64,000 nucleotides of DNA from Microbaculum marinisediminis (GCF_025397915.1 NZ_JALIDZ010000009.1:156810-220809); one strand, 5' to 3'; numbered from the stretch's first letter, positions 18,526 through 27,823 are shown. Made by a program: numbers and translations. The notes: generated by a model from the letters alone, not told the origin.

Positions 18526-19062
18526 TCACGCATCAGCGGGCGCATCCAGAAGGACCGCCATCAGCAAGGCGGGTTCGGGGGACAGGTTCTCCCAGGCGTG
18601 GTTCGTCTGGCGCTGAATGACGACGTCGAACGGCTCGAGGATGGTCTCGTCTTCATCGAGCACGAGCTTCACCCGCCCCTTGAGGAGGATGATGTAATCG
18701 AGTGAATCCGTCTTGTGCATGCTGGGATGGCGTGCATTGGCGATCCGCGCCGATCCGGCCCCCATGGCCTCGAAGACGTCGTGCGCCGCGGCCTGGCCTT
18801 CCGCATCATTGTCGAGACTGCCGGCCGGCGGAAGCTGGAAGAACCGGAATATGTTTCCGCCGCCGGACGGCGCGAGTACGACAGGCTGGTCGGCGCCATC
18901 CTCCACGGAAAGATCGGGTGTCGGCGACGACGTGACCCACAGGTTCGACAGGCCCCTGTGGGGCGCGGTCTCGACGGCATGCGGGCTTGGGCCATCCGAG
19001 AGTATTCTCGACCGACCTTCAGCGGTTGTTTCCGTGATGATCCGCCGGACCGGAACTAGCAT
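18526..19062 (-). CDS. Cupin-domain protein
   Basis: 178 aa. The core of a cupin barrel lies near residues 105-165 (HKTDSLDYIILLKGRVKLVL, then a DVVIQRQTNHAWENLS motif 2), with His and Glu/Asp residues that could bind metal. An N-terminal extension of about 90 residues precedes it, as in other cupins found in aromatic/keto-acid gene clusters. I chose ATG 19062 because GAGAGGAG sits 9 nt upstream. A longer frame to 19104 exists. It lies between the decarboxylase-like and MetE-like genes. Confidence 0.75.
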   Translation of the reverse strand: MLVPVRRIITETTAEGRSRILSDGPSPHAVETAPHRGLSNLWVTSSPTPDLSVEDGADQPVVLAPSGGGNIFRFFQLPPAGSLDNDAEGQAAAHDVFEAMGAGSARIANARHPSMHKTDSLDYIILLKGRVKLVLDEDETILEPFDVVIQRQTNHAWENLSPEPALLMAVLLDAPADA

Positions 19063-19100
19063 TTCGCGATTCTCCTCTCTGTTTCGTTCAACGCACGTAG

Positions 19101-19913
19101 TCACTCGAGCCTCCGCTGATTGCCGAGGTCGGATGCCCCGATCGCCGTTTCGATCCGGGCAGGCAAGGTATCAAGGATCGGAAGCTCAGCCAGTCTGGAC
19201 ACGATGTGGAACTGGGTCGGCATCTGTTCCCAGTTGGCCCTGACAAAAGCGAACGTCGCGGTCGCCGTCTGCGTGGCAACAACGCGCCGATGCGTCGCGA
19301 CATTGGGCGAAAGGCAGGCATAGGCACAGTCTGCCTCGTCCAAGGCGCCTGTCCGAGGAATGTACTTGTAATGGAGCACCCCGTCGCTCGGCGGCGGCGC
19401 GGCCGGCGCTTGCGCGGCGTCCTCGATCCCCTCGAGGCTCATGCGGAAGAAGGGAAATCCCATCCAGGACGCAGTGACCTCGGCGGTCCGGCCGACGCGA
19501 CGCGGTGCCGAGATCTCTGCGGGAAGCTTCGCATACCCGAGTTCCTCACGGCCGCTCAGAATCGGATCGGCGAGATTCTCCCACAGAACCGACAGGAACT
19601 GCCCACGCGCGGTGTCCCGCTGCCCCCTGTAACCCGCCTTCAGATAGACGCCGAGCAAACGATAGCCGCGTCCGGCAAGCCACGCGAGTTCGGTCAGTTC
19701 GGTATAGCGGACCTCGACCTCGGGATCGCCGTCCAGATAGAAGCCCGGCGGCAAAAGCGGCTCGAGCGCGTCTCGCGTCGACAGGAATCGGACGCTCGCG
19801 GTGTAGCTTCGCGGTCCCGTCGTCCAGTCATGCGGCTTCCCGTCGGGGCCCTGCCGCGGGCCGGGCATGGGCCCGAAGCCATACGGCATGCGAAAGATCG
19901 TGCCTTGGGTCAT
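19101..19913 (-). CDS. Acetoacetate decarboxylase-like protein
   Basis: 270 aa, acetoacetate decarboxylase (ADC) superfamily. The region around the Schiff-base lysine is recognisable: GREELGYAKLPAEI, with Lys129 at the catalytic position. The PPGF segment near residue 55 is also typical. Many ADC-superfamily members are not decarboxylases but act as aldolase/dehydratases on keto acids. ATG 19913 is 17 bp after the TRAP permease gene. A frame extending to 20903 through the permease gene was rejected. The substrate is unknown. Confidence 0.78.
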   Translation of the reverse strand: MTQGTIFRMPYGFGPMPGPRQGPDGKPHDWTTGPRSYTASVRFLSTRDALEPLLPPGFYLDGDPEVEVRYTELTELAWLAGRGYRLLGVYLKAGYRGQRDTARGQFLSVLWENLADPILSGREELGYAKLPAEISAPRRVGRTAEVTASWMGFPFFRMSLEGIEDAAQAPAAPPPSDGVLHYKYIPRTGALDEADCAYACLSPNVATHRRVVATQTATATFAFVRANWEQMPTQFHIVSRLAELPILDTLPARIETAIGASDLGNQRRLE

Positions 19914-19930
19914 TCCGTCTGCCCGATCTA

Positions 19931-21220
19931 TCAAAGGAGCGCCAGTGAAAGGATGGGGAACAGCGTCAGGATAATCAGCCGGACGATGTCGGAGGCGACG
20001 AAGACCGATACGCCCCTGAAGATCGTGCCAAGCGACAGGTTGTCCGCGACTCCCTTGATCACGAACACGTTCAGGCCGATCGGCGGCGTGATCATGCCCA
20101 GTTCGATGACCACGATGTTGACGATCGCCCACCAGATCGGGTCGTAGCCCAGCGCCGTGACAAGCGGCAGGACGAAAGGAAGGGTGATCAGCATCGCCGA
20201 CACCGTCTCGAACACGGCGCCGAGCGCGAGATACATCAGCAGGAGCGCGAAAATGATCACCAGCGGCGGCACATCCAGCGCGCCGATCGCTGTCACGATC
20301 GCGGCCGGCGCACCGGTGATCGTGAAGAAGTAGGAGAAGATCGAGGCGCCGAAGATGATCAGATAGATCACGGCCGTGTTGGCTGCCGTCTCGCCGAGCG
20401 CGCCCAGAAAGGTGGTCCAGGTCAGACGCCGGCGGAACAAGGCGAGCAGGAACGCAAACATCGCGCCGACGGCGGCCGCTTCGTTGACGGTGAAGACGCC
20501 GCCGTAAATGCCGCCGATAACCGCCGATAGCAGAACGATGACCGCCCAGCTGTCGCGCAGCACGATCAGCCGCTCGCGCCAGCTCGTCCTCTCTCCGGCA
20601 GGCCCGGCATCCGGGTTGTAGCGGGTGTAGAGGGCAATCGTCAGCCCGTGGAGTACGACGGCGAGTATGGCCGGGATGACCGCGGCCATGAAGACGTCGA
20701 GGATCGGGACGCGCGCCAGGACCGCATAGATGATCATGATGATGGACGGCGGCACGAGCGCGCCGAGCGTTCCGCCCGCGGCGATGCATCCGGCGGCGAA
20801 GGACGGCGCGTAGCCGCGCTGGAGCATCTGCGGAAGGGCGACCCGCCCGAAGGTCGCGGCCGTTGCGGGTGACGATCCGCATACGGCGCCGAACAGGGCA
20901 CACCCGCCCATCGTTGCCATGGCCAGGCCACCGCGCCGATGCCCGATGAATGCGTAGGCGAGCCGGTAGATCTCCGCCGACAGCCCACCCGCGGTGGCGA
21001 AACTGCCCATCAACAGGAACAGCGGAATTACGGCGAACTCGAAGTTCTGAATGATGCCGACAGGCTCGGAGACGAGGATGCTGAGCGCCGGCTTCACCCC
21101 GTCATAGAAGGCGTAACCGAGAAAGCCGGTCATCGCCATGGCGATCCCGATCGGGACCTTCGCCACGATCATCAGGAACATGCAGCCGATGCCGATCAGG
21201 GCGATGGTAATGGGATCCAT
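19931..21220 (-). CDS. TRAP transporter large permease (DctM)
   Basis: 429 aa with about 12 membrane segments. DctM hallmarks: GSSPATAATFGRVALPQM near residue 110, PPSIIMIIYAVLA near 150 and a C-terminal GMITPPIGLNVFVIKG. The ATG shares one base with the dctQ stop codon (TGATG), so translation is coupled. It is the second TRAP system in the window. Confidence 0.93.
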   Translation of the reverse strand: MDPITIALIGIGCMFLMIVAKVPIGIAMAMTGFLGYAFYDGVKPALSILVSEPVGIIQNFEFAVIPLFLLMGSFATAGGLSAEIYRLAYAFIGHRRGGLAMATMGGCALFGAVCGSSPATAATFGRVALPQMLQRGYAPSFAAGCIAAGGTLGALVPPSIIMIIYAVLARVPILDVFMAAVIPAILAVVLHGLTIALYTRYNPDAGPAGERTSWRERLIVLRDSWAVIVLLSAVIGGIYGGVFTVNEAAAVGAMFAFLLALFRRRLTWTTFLGALGETAANTAVIYLIIFGASIFSYFFTITGAPAAIVTAIGALDVPPLVIIFALLLMYLALGAVFETVSAMLITLPFVLPLVTALGYDPIWWAIVNIVVIELGMITPPIGLNVFVIKGVADNLSLGTIFRGVSVFVASDIVRLIILTLFPILSLALL

Positions 21221-21741
21221 CACGCCGCACCTTTCTTCACGGCCGGGCTGTGGCGGAACAGACGGGCGACATCGACGAAGACCACCAGGATCTGCACCGG
21301 GATGCAGAGGAAGAACAGCGCCGTGACGACGATCCACCAAGGCGCGATCGGCACTTCCAGAATGAACGAGGTCTCACCGCTCTCGAGCAGCTCACCGCAA
21401 TAGACGGCGAGCTGCCAGGCGAGAAGCGCGAAGAAGGCGAGCGTGACAATGCCGGCAACGACGTCGAGAACCTGTTCGACCTTGGCTGGAAGAAGTTCGG
21501 CCAGGAACGTCACCTGGATATTCTGCCGGCTCGCCAGTGCCGCGGGGAAACAGGCAGCCATCGTCACCGAGATGAAGAGTGTCGAAAGATCGTAGACCCC
21601 TGCGATCGGTGCGTTGAGCAGCCACCGCGACAGCACGTCGACAAGCGTCGCGGTGGCAACGATCAGCAGTCCGATCAGACCGATGAGGGCGATGCCCCGG
21701 GTGAGGCGGACATTCGCGTCTTGTATGCGGTCGAGATTCAT
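21220..21741 (-). CDS. TRAP transporter small membrane subunit (DctQ)
   Basis: 173 aa with four predicted membrane helices (about residues 17-37, 50-68, 90-110 and 132-155). It lies between the receptor gene (31 bp upstream) and dctM (overlapping by one base), the standard P-Q-M order. Sequence conservation is weak, as is normal for DctQ. Confidence 0.88.
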   Translation of the reverse strand: MNLDRIQDANVRLTRGIALIGLIGLLIVATATLVDVLSRWLLNAPIAGVYDLSTLFISVTMAACFPAALASRQNIQVTFLAELLPAKVEQVLDVVAGIVTLAFFALLAWQLAVYCGELLESGETSFILEVPIAPWWIVVTALFFLCIPVQILVVFVDVARLFRHSPAVKKGAA

Positions 21742-21772
21742 CCGCCTCGGTCTCGTAGGAGGAGCCGCCAGA

Positions 21773-22777
21773 TTACTCGGCGCGGATGGCTTCGAGTTGC
21801 TCGATCAGCGCCTGATGGAGTTCTTCACCCTTGTCATGTTCGGCCGTCCACGCGTTGACGCAGGTCGACACGGCTTCCGCCCAGTCCTTCCTGTCCTGCT
21901 CGGACGGCTCGACAACGGTCTGGTCGGGATCGTCGATGGTCTGCTGGACCAGTTTGGCGTTTTCCGCATCCATCGCCGCGCCGAAGATGCGTGCGAGCGC
22001 CTCGCCGCCCTTCTCGCGCATCACCGCCTGGACATCTTCGGGCAGCGCATCGAACGTCTCGCGCGTCATGATGAAGCCGAAGGGAAGCGATCCGAGCACG
22101 TTGTGATAGTGGTGATCCGTGGCGCCGGCGACACCGAAGGCGTGCAGCGCCGCATAGTGCATCGGCGTTGCGTCGATGACGCCGCGGCTAAGGCTTTCCG
22201 GGATCTTCGAGATCGGCATGCCGACCGGCACCGCGCCAATGGCCTCGACGCACTGCTGCTCCAGCTTGCCGGCGATGCGGATCTTCTTGCCCTTCAAGTC
22301 CGCCATGGTCTCGATCGGGAACGTACCGTGGATCGAGTACGGCGCTGTCGTGAACATTCCCAGGACCTCGAAGTCCTCGTAACCGCGCAGATTCCCGCCC
22401 TCGAGCAGGCGCCAGAAGGCAACCGACCCTTCGGTCGCATTTGCCGAGGTGTCCGGCAGTTCGATCACGGCATTGTCGGGGAACAGGCCCGGGTTATAGG
22501 CGGGAATGATGAAGGCGATGTCGGCGACGCCGTCTTTCAGCATCTTGATCTGCTTGGAGCCGTCGCGGCCCAGAGTGCCGCCTGGAAACATCTGGATGTT
22601 CACCTTGCCGTCGGTGGCCTCCATGACCGCCTCGGCCCAGGGCTTCATGGCTTCCTGGTAGGTGATCTCCTGCTCCGGCGTGAAAACGGCGAATTTCAGA
22701 TCGATTGTTTCCTGGGCGCCGACTGCGCTCGCCCAGAGCGCGGCCGCGGTTCCGATTGCAAATGCGGGTTTCAGCAT
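21773..22777 (-). CDS. TRAP transporter solute-binding protein (DctP family)
   Basis: 334 aa periplasmic receptor. The signal peptide ends SAVGA-QE at about residue 21. The DctP core is visible in MADLKGKKIRIAGKLEQQC and the following PVGMPISKIPESLSRGVIDA. ATG 22777 has GGGAGAG about 6 nt upstream. It is the first gene of a six-gene minus-strand operon (dctP-Q-M, ADC-like, cupin, MetE-like). The substrate is unknown. Confidence 0.9.
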   Translation of the reverse strand: MLKPAFAIGTAAALWASAVGAQETIDLKFAVFTPEQEITYQEAMKPWAEAVMEATDGKVNIQMFPGGTLGRDGSKQIKMLKDGVADIAFIIPAYNPGLFPDNAVIELPDTSANATEGSVAFWRLLEGGNLRGYEDFEVLGMFTTAPYSIHGTFPIETMADLKGKKIRIAGKLEQQCVEAIGAVPVGMPISKIPESLSRGVIDATPMHYAALHAFGVAGATDHHYHNVLGSLPFGFIMTRETFDALPEDVQAVMREKGGEALARIFGAAMDAENAKLVQQTIDDPDQTVVEPSEQDRKDWAEAVSTCVNAWTAEHDKGEELHQALIEQLEAIRAE

Positions 22778-22816
22778 GGCGTCTCTCCCTTGTCCCATCG
22801 TGCAATTTCCCAATCC

Positions 22817-22843
22817 GCTATACCGGCTGCCGGGGAATGTCAA
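22817..22843 (-). promoter_or_regulatory. Candidate promoter of the dctP-to-MetE-like operon
   Basis: On the minus strand, TTGACA (22843-22838) and TATAGC (22822-22817) are separated by 15 bp, about 40 bp before the dctP start. The spacer is shorter than ideal, which could reflect dependence on an activator or simply a wrong -10 choice. Confidence 0.4.
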
Positions 22844-22864
22844 ATGGATGTTTCAAACAACTGC

Positions 22865-22893
22865 TTGACCCATCCGGTACGAGACCCTAGAAG
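22865..22893 (+). promoter_or_regulatory. Candidate promoter of the amidohydrolase-tetR-FAH operon
   Basis: TTGACC (22865-22870), a 17 bp spacer and TAGAAG (22888-22893), about 32 bp before the TTG start at 22925. It is back to back with the minus-strand promoter at 22817-22843, so one regulator bound between them could control both operons. Confidence 0.45.
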
Positions 22894-22924
22894 GCTTCCC
22901 CGACGCCCTGGAAGGACCGATCGA

Positions 22925-24340
22925 TTGGACAAACTTCTTATAAAGTCCGCCTACGTCGCGACGCCGGACGCGGCGCCGAACCTGCGGCCGACCACCAGCG
23001 ATATCCTGATTGTCGGCGGTCGTATTGCGGCGATTGAACCGGAGATCGCCGTTGCAGGCGCGCGCGTCATCGACGGCAAGGGCGCCATCGCCACGGCCGG
23101 CATGATCGACACCCACCGCCATGTCTGGCAGACGGCCATTCGTGGCGTGGCGGCGGACTGGTCGCTCACCGACTATGTCAGGGAAATCAGGGTCGGCTAC
23201 GCCACAGCCTATACGCCGGACCACGTGTATCTGGCCAATCTCGTCGGCGCTTTGGAGGCGCTCGACACCGGCGTCACGACGGTCTGCGACTACTCCCACA
23301 TCATGAACAGCCCCGAGCATACGGAAGCCGCGATCCAGGGCCTGACCGATGCCGGGATACGCGGCGTGTTCTGTTACGGCTTCTACGATGTCCCGACGCG
23401 CGCGAGGGCTTTCACCGACCACGCGGGACGGCTGGCTCATGCCGAGGAAGTCGTCCGCCGTTTCGATGCCGTCGCTGGCCCCCGCCTGACATTCGGACTG
23501 GCCCTGACGGAATTCGGACTTGTCGAGCCGGATCAGACGGCCAGCGAGATCAAGGTCGCGCGGAAGCACGATGCCCTGATCACATTGCATGTGGGAACGT
23601 TCGGCTCCCCGCACGGCATCGCCGATCTCGACCGTCACGGCCTGCTCGGCCCCGATATGCTTCATGTGCACGCGAACATGTGCGACGAACGCGAGATCGC
23701 GCGAGTGGTGGAGAGCGGGGGCGGATTGTCGATCACGCCGGAAACGGAAATGCAGATGGGCATGGGATTTCCGGTGACCAACCGCCTGCTGAAGGCCGGC
23801 GGCGCGCCCAGTATCGGTGTCGATATCGTCTCGCAGAACAGCGGCGACATGCTGACCCAACTGCGCATCGCGCTGCAGACGGCCCGGGCCATCGACAACC
23901 AGGCAGTTCTCGATCGCGGGCGCGTCCCCGACGAGGTGAGCCTGAGCGTTCGCGACGCCTTGCGATTTGGAACGGAGTTCGGTGCGGACGCGCTGAAACT
24001 GGGCCGCGACGTGGGGCGCCTGAGCGTCGGTGCAATCGCCGATATCGCGCTGTTCGATACCCGCGGCACGAACATGACGCCGATGACCGATCCCGTCTCG
24101 ATGCTTATGCTGCAATCGCGGCCTGGCGATGTGTCGACGGTTCTCGTCGAAGGCAAGATCGTGAAAGAGAACGGACGGCTCGTTCATGCCGATCTCGACG
24201 CCTTGAAAGAGCGCCTGAACGACAGCTTCGGGGAGATCGCGGCCGACGTGGAACAGGCGCGCGATGTGGCGGCGAAGACCGCGGCCGCATATGCGAACGT
24301 GGTCAGCAGTGCAGTGAAGCAGGCCGGGCAAAGAACATGA
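22925..24340 (+). CDS. Amidohydrolase-superfamily metal-dependent hydrolase/deaminase
   Basis: 471 aa, subtype I amidohydrolase similar to the chlorohydrolase/deaminase branch. Metal ligands are visible: His64 and His66 (DTHRHVWQ), His222 (TLHVGTF), His247/249 (LHVHANMCD) and Asp300 (IGVDIVSQNSGD). The start is TTG 22925 because GGAAGGA sits 8 nt upstream. Longer frames run through the divergent receptor gene. It probably deaminates or hydrolyses a cyclic or amino substrate imported by the adjacent TRAP system. The specific substrate is not readable. Confidence 0.85.
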   Translation: MDKLLIKSAYVATPDAAPNLRPTTSDILIVGGRIAAIEPEIAVAGARVIDGKGAIATAGMIDTHRHVWQTAIRGVAADWSLTDYVREIRVGYATAYTPDHVYLANLVGALEALDTGVTTVCDYSHIMNSPEHTEAAIQGLTDAGIRGVFCYGFYDVPTRARAFTDHAGRLAHAEEVVRRFDAVAGPRLTFGLALTEFGLVEPDQTASEIKVARKHDALITLHVGTFGSPHGIADLDRHGLLGPDMLHVHANMCDEREIARVVESGGGLSITPETEMQMGMGFPVTNRLLKAGGAPSIGVDIVSQNSGDMLTQLRIALQTARAIDNQAVLDRGRVPDEVSLSVRDALRFGTEFGADALKLGRDVGRLSVGAIADIALFDTRGTNMTPMTDPVSMLMLQSRPGDVSTVLVEGKIVKENGRLVHADLDALKERLNDSFGEIAADVEQARDVAAKTAAAYANVVSSAVKQAGQRT

Positions 24341-25023
24341 TCGACAACACGCAGAGGTCGAACCGCACGGGCGCCGACAAGGGCGACGACGTTACCCGGG
24401 CCCGCGTGCTCGACTCGGCTGCCGCCCTGTTTGCCGAAAACGGGATAGACCGCGTAACGACCCGCGCAATCTCCGAAAGAGCCGGCGCGAACGTCGCGGC
24501 GGTGAACTACTACTTTGGCGGCAAGGACAATCTGTCCGTCGAGGTCTTTCGACACGTCGCCCGAGAGAGCGCGGAGCGGCGTTTCGCCGGTCTGGACCGC
24601 ATTCTGGAAAACGCCCGCATCGCCGGAGGCCCGCCGCCGATCCGCGATATCATCGAGGTCTTCGTCGACGCCTATGTCAGCGCCGATGCGCCGCGCAACG
24701 GGACATTGCTGGCTCAGCTGGTGCTCAAGCACAGGCTGTCGCCGACACACTGGACCCAGGCCGTCGTGCAGGAGGAACTCGATCCGCTTGCCAAGCGGTT
24801 CATATCCGTCCTGTGCCTTGCCGCACCGTATCTCGAAGTTCGGGAGGTGCATTGGCGGTATCACATGATGGCCGGCGCAGTGATCCTCACGATGAGCGAT
24901 CGGGGCGCCGGAGGTCGGATCGAACGGCTGTCCGAAGGACAGAGCTCGGTCGACGACACGGAGACCCTTCGCGCGGAGCTCGTCAACTTCGCCACCACGG
25001 CTTTCGGCCCAACTGCGGACTGA
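24337..25023 (+). CDS. TetR-family transcriptional regulator
   Basis: 228 aa. The N-terminal helix-turn-helix is typical (residues about 20-65, ISERAGANVAAVNYYFGGKD), followed by a long C-terminal ligand domain. ATG 24337 overlaps the amidohydrolase stop codon by 4 bp and the gene is followed after 5 bp by the FAH-family hydrolase. It is probably the local regulator of the two divergent operons with promoters near 22.8 kb. I do not see a convincing duplicated operator for it. Confidence 0.88.
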   Translation: MIDNTQRSNRTGADKGDDVTRARVLDSAAALFAENGIDRVTTRAISERAGANVAAVNYYFGGKDNLSVEVFRHVARESAERRFAGLDRILENARIAGGPPPIRDIIEVFVDAYVSADAPRNGTLLAQLVLKHRLSPTHWTQAVVQEELDPLAKRFISVLCLAAPYLEVREVHWRYHMMAGAVILTMSDRGAGGRIERLSEGQSSVDDTETLRAELVNFATTAFGPTAD

Positions 25024-25028
25024 CCCCT

Positions 25029-25952
25029 ATGAAACTAGTGACCTTCCAGGCGGATGATACGATCCGCATCGGCGTTGTTCGGCACGAGGGCATCGTGGCG
25101 CTGGACGACAGCCGGCCCGCGTTTCGCTCGATGCGCGCCTTGCTCGAGGCGGGCCCTGAAGCGCTGGAGGCCGCACGTGCCGCCGGTGAGCGGGAGACGG
25201 ATCATATAGCACTGTCCGACGTCCGGCTTCTGGCGCCGCTGCCGCGGCCGGCCCAGATGCGCGATGCGCTGGTGTTCGAGAGGCACCTCCGGCAGGCCCG
25301 TGCCAACCGCCATATCTTCGGCCTGGCCCCGGAATGGGTCTCGCCGGACGAGATCGCCGTGCCGGCCGTCTGGTACGAGCAGCCGATCTACTACAAGTGC
25401 AACCGCTTTGCCGTTTCGGGACCGGAGGACGAGATACGCTGGCCGAAGGGCGAAACGCGGCTGGACTACGAACTGGAGATCGCCGCCGTTATCGGTACCG
25501 GCGGGCGCGACATCTCTAGAGCCGACGCGAAGAAGCACATCGCCGGCTACATGATCTTCAACGATTTCTCGGCGCGCGACTTCCAGTTCTCCGAAATCCA
25601 GGCGGGCCTCGGCCCCGCCAAGGGCAAGGATTTCGACACGGCGAATGCGCTGGGCCCCTGGCTCGTCACGCCGGACGAAGTCGATCCGGCCGACGGACTG
25701 GAGATGACCGCGCGCGTCAACGGCGAGGTCTGGTCGCGTGGTCGCTCGGACGAGATGCATCACGACTTCGCGCGGATCGTCGAGCACGTGTCGAAGAACG
25801 AAACGCTTCACCCGGGCGAGGTGATCGGGTCGGGGACGGTTGGAAACGGATGCGGCCTGGAGCACGGACGATTTCTGTCGGCCGGCGACGTTGTCGAGCT
25901 CGAGATCGAAGGCCTCGGGCTCCTCCGGAACCGAATAGGGCACATGGCTTAG
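25029..25952 (+). CDS. Fumarylacetoacetate hydrolase (FAH) family protein
   Basis: 307 aa. The C-terminal FAH domain carries the metal-binding pattern (ETRLDYELEIAAVIG, GYMIFNDFSARDFQ) and a DEMHHDF segment. The GSGTVGNGCGLE loop is also recognisable. Members hydrolyse or decarboxylate beta-diketo or oxo-acid ring-fission products. It is the last gene of the plus-strand operon with the amidohydrolase and TetR. Together with the ADC-like protein it suggests that a C-C bond is cleaved in this pathway (inference). Confidence 0.85.
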   Translation: MKLVTFQADDTIRIGVVRHEGIVALDDSRPAFRSMRALLEAGPEALEAARAAGERETDHIALSDVRLLAPLPRPAQMRDALVFERHLRQARANRHIFGLAPEWVSPDEIAVPAVWYEQPIYYKCNRFAVSGPEDEIRWPKGETRLDYELEIAAVIGTGGRDISRADAKKHIAGYMIFNDFSARDFQFSEIQAGLGPAKGKDFDTANALGPWLVTPDEVDPADGLEMTARVNGEVWSRGRSDEMHHDFARIVEHVSKNETLHPGEVIGSGTVGNGCGLEHGRFLSAGDVVELEIEGLGLLRNRIGHMA

Positions 25953-25979
25953 AACGATAGACAGCATCGACCTGACAGA

Positions 25980-27758
25980 TCAGCCTTCGTGTTTCTGACC
26001 ACCTGTCTCGGTCATTCCCTTCGCCATGGCTTCTGCATACTCGGGATCAACGCGTGCATCTATAAGAACCGGCAGTCCATTTCGAAACTTGAGAAGTGCC
26101 TCTTTTAGTGCGGCAGCAAGATCCAAGTCCGTTTCCACAGGTCCGATCGCTTCTAGGCCCTGCGCTCTCGCTATCGCGGCAAATTCGATGTCCGGGCCCG
26201 ATATGGCTTGCCCTATCGTCTTGTTCTCCACAGGGCGAGACCGGGTAACGGCCACCCTCTCCTGATGGACCTCGTCATTGAAATATGAGCGGTTGTTGCA
26301 GACGATCGCGATGAGGGGAATCCTATAGCGCGCCGCAGTCCAGAAGGCGGACACGCCCATCATGACATCCCCGTCGCCGAGCACGGCTACGGGTATTCTA
26401 TCTTTTTCTTCGAGCGCCAATGCGGCGCCTATGAGCATGCCCGGCCCCGATCCGATGCCAGCACCGCCATCGTACCCGAGGTAGTCGAGCGGATGCCGGA
26501 AATGCCAACTGCCGCCACCCCAGCCGAGCGGAAGGCGCACGAGGGTAACGGGCTCGCTGGCCAGGCTTTGGGCGAGAGTGGCGGCGAAATTATCCATCGA
26601 AAGACTACCGGTGCGCGGGGGCGGCGCATCCGCGTTTCGAGGCGCCGGCGGCGGCTGCCTGGAGCCGTCGAGTCCAAGGCGCATGACGAGATCGCCGATA
26701 ACGGTGTCCGGCAGCGCCGCGATGTGAAGCCTCGCGGCCGGCTGGGCCATGTGATCAAGGCTCCAGCCATTGGCAAGCTGGTGATCGAGAGTAACGTTGA
26801 CAAGCGTGCCCTCGGCGCCGGCTTGGCGCAAAGCGCCAGCCGGGTCGACCCAATCGAAGGCAATGATCAAGTCGGCCTCCGCGATTGCGCGCGCGGGCTT
26901 ATCCGCAAGGAAGAAGGATTGCGGTCCGACGTGAAGCGGGTGGTCCGTGGGAAAGGCCGCGGCCGTCTTGATATCGGTCACCACCTTCGCGCCGAACCGT
27001 TCGGCCAACGCAACACGGGCGTCCCAGTCATCCTCTGAGCGGGAAACGCGCCCCATCATGAAAACAGGAGAAGTTGCCGCCTGGAGCAGTGCCTCGAGTT
27101 CGGTCAATTGGGCCTCTGTCGGGGCCGGCGCTTCGGGCGCACGGTACAATCCCGGATCGGGGTGTTGCTGGGGAACCGACAGTTTTTCTTCTTGAACGGA
27201 TACGTCGAAACAGACGTAGGTTGGGGCCTGCGGCGCCGTTCGCGTGATCGCGTCAGCGCGCGCCATCGAGGCAAGGGACGCCTTGAGGCTGGCCGGCTGA
27301 TCATCCCACTTTACATAAGGCCGCACCATGGCAGCCTGATCACGCGCGGTGTGGATCCAGTCGATCCAAGGACGACGCTTTTGCGCGTCTACCGGCCCGG
27401 TTGCGCCAAATACCACCATCGGAACGCGGTCACACCATGCGTTGTAGATCGCCATGGAGCCGTGCATCAGTCCGACATTTGCGTGGAGCACCACGGCCAT
27501 CGGCTCTCCGGTCACCTTGGCCCAACCGTGTGCGATGGAAACCGCGTGCTCTTCATGCAGGCAGAGAAGTATCTTCGGGTTCGTATTGCCGAGGCGATTC
27601 ACCAAGCTGTCGTGAAGCCCGCGGAAGCTGGAACCAGGGTTCAGCGCAATGTAGCGATAACCGAGTGCGCGAAGCATGTCAGCGAGAAGATCGCTTCCCC
27701 ACAACTCCCCGTCGGCGTGAGGCACGGGCACTTCGATATCGTCGCGGTAAACGCTCAT
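25980..27758 (-). CDS. Thiamine-diphosphate-dependent enzyme (decarboxylase/acetolactate-synthase type)
   Basis: 592 aa with the three-domain layout of pyruvate-decarboxylase-like ThDP enzymes. The N-terminal PYR domain has the activating glutamate (LHEEHAVSIAHGWA, Glu69/70). The C-terminal PP domain has the ThDP motif GDGDV at 461-465 ending in NN at 488-489. The branch resembles benzoylformate decarboxylase and other 2-oxo-acid decarboxylases more than biosynthetic acetolactate synthase (my judgement from motifs). A promoter and the TTCGATATCTAA site lie 30-55 bp upstream, so it is probably co-regulated with the phthalate genes. Its substrate is unknown. Confidence 0.8.
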   Translation of the reverse strand: MSVYRDDIEVPVPHADGELWGSDLLADMLRALGYRYIALNPGSSFRGLHDSLVNRLGNTNPKILLCLHEEHAVSIAHGWAKVTGEPMAVVLHANVGLMHGSMAIYNAWCDRVPMVVFGATGPVDAQKRRPWIDWIHTARDQAAMVRPYVKWDDQPASLKASLASMARADAITRTAPQAPTYVCFDVSVQEEKLSVPQQHPDPGLYRAPEAPAPTEAQLTELEALLQAATSPVFMMGRVSRSEDDWDARVALAERFGAKVVTDIKTAAAFPTDHPLHVGPQSFFLADKPARAIAEADLIIAFDWVDPAGALRQAGAEGTLVNVTLDHQLANGWSLDHMAQPAARLHIAALPDTVIGDLVMRLGLDGSRQPPPAPRNADAPPPRTGSLSMDNFAATLAQSLASEPVTLVRLPLGWGGGSWHFRHPLDYLGYDGGAGIGSGPGMLIGAALALEEKDRIPVAVLGDGDVMMGVSAFWTAARYRIPLIAIVCNNRSYFNDEVHQERVAVTRSRPVENKTIGQAISGPDIEFAAIARAQGLEAIGPVETDLDLAAALKEALLKFRNGLPVLIDARVDPEYAEAMAKGMTETGGQKHEG

Positions 27759-27789
27759 TATCCGACCTTATCGCAACACCCTGGATAAA

Positions 27790-27812
27790 TTCGATATCTA
27801 AGTATCCGTCAA
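27790..27812 (-). promoter_or_regulatory. Promoter with MarR-type palindrome, site A
   Basis: TTCGATATCTAA at 27790-27801 differs by one base from the perfect palindrome TTAGATATCTAA found at 32117. On the minus strand a TTGACG -35 box (27812-27807) precedes it by 5 bp, so the palindrome occupies the spacer of the ThDP-gene promoter. This is the same arrangement as at site B. Confidence 0.65.
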
Positions 27813-27823
27813 GCCTTTCTTTG

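Noticed and set aside
19914..20903. Extension of the acetoacetate-decarboxylase-like frame to 600 codons
   Set aside because: The extra part is an alternative reading of the TRAP permease gene on the same strand, with no motifs of its own.
21614..22924. Upstream extension of the amidohydrolase frame to 908 codons
   Set aside because: It is antisense to the TRAP receptor gene. TTG 22925 has a well-spaced GGAAGGA.
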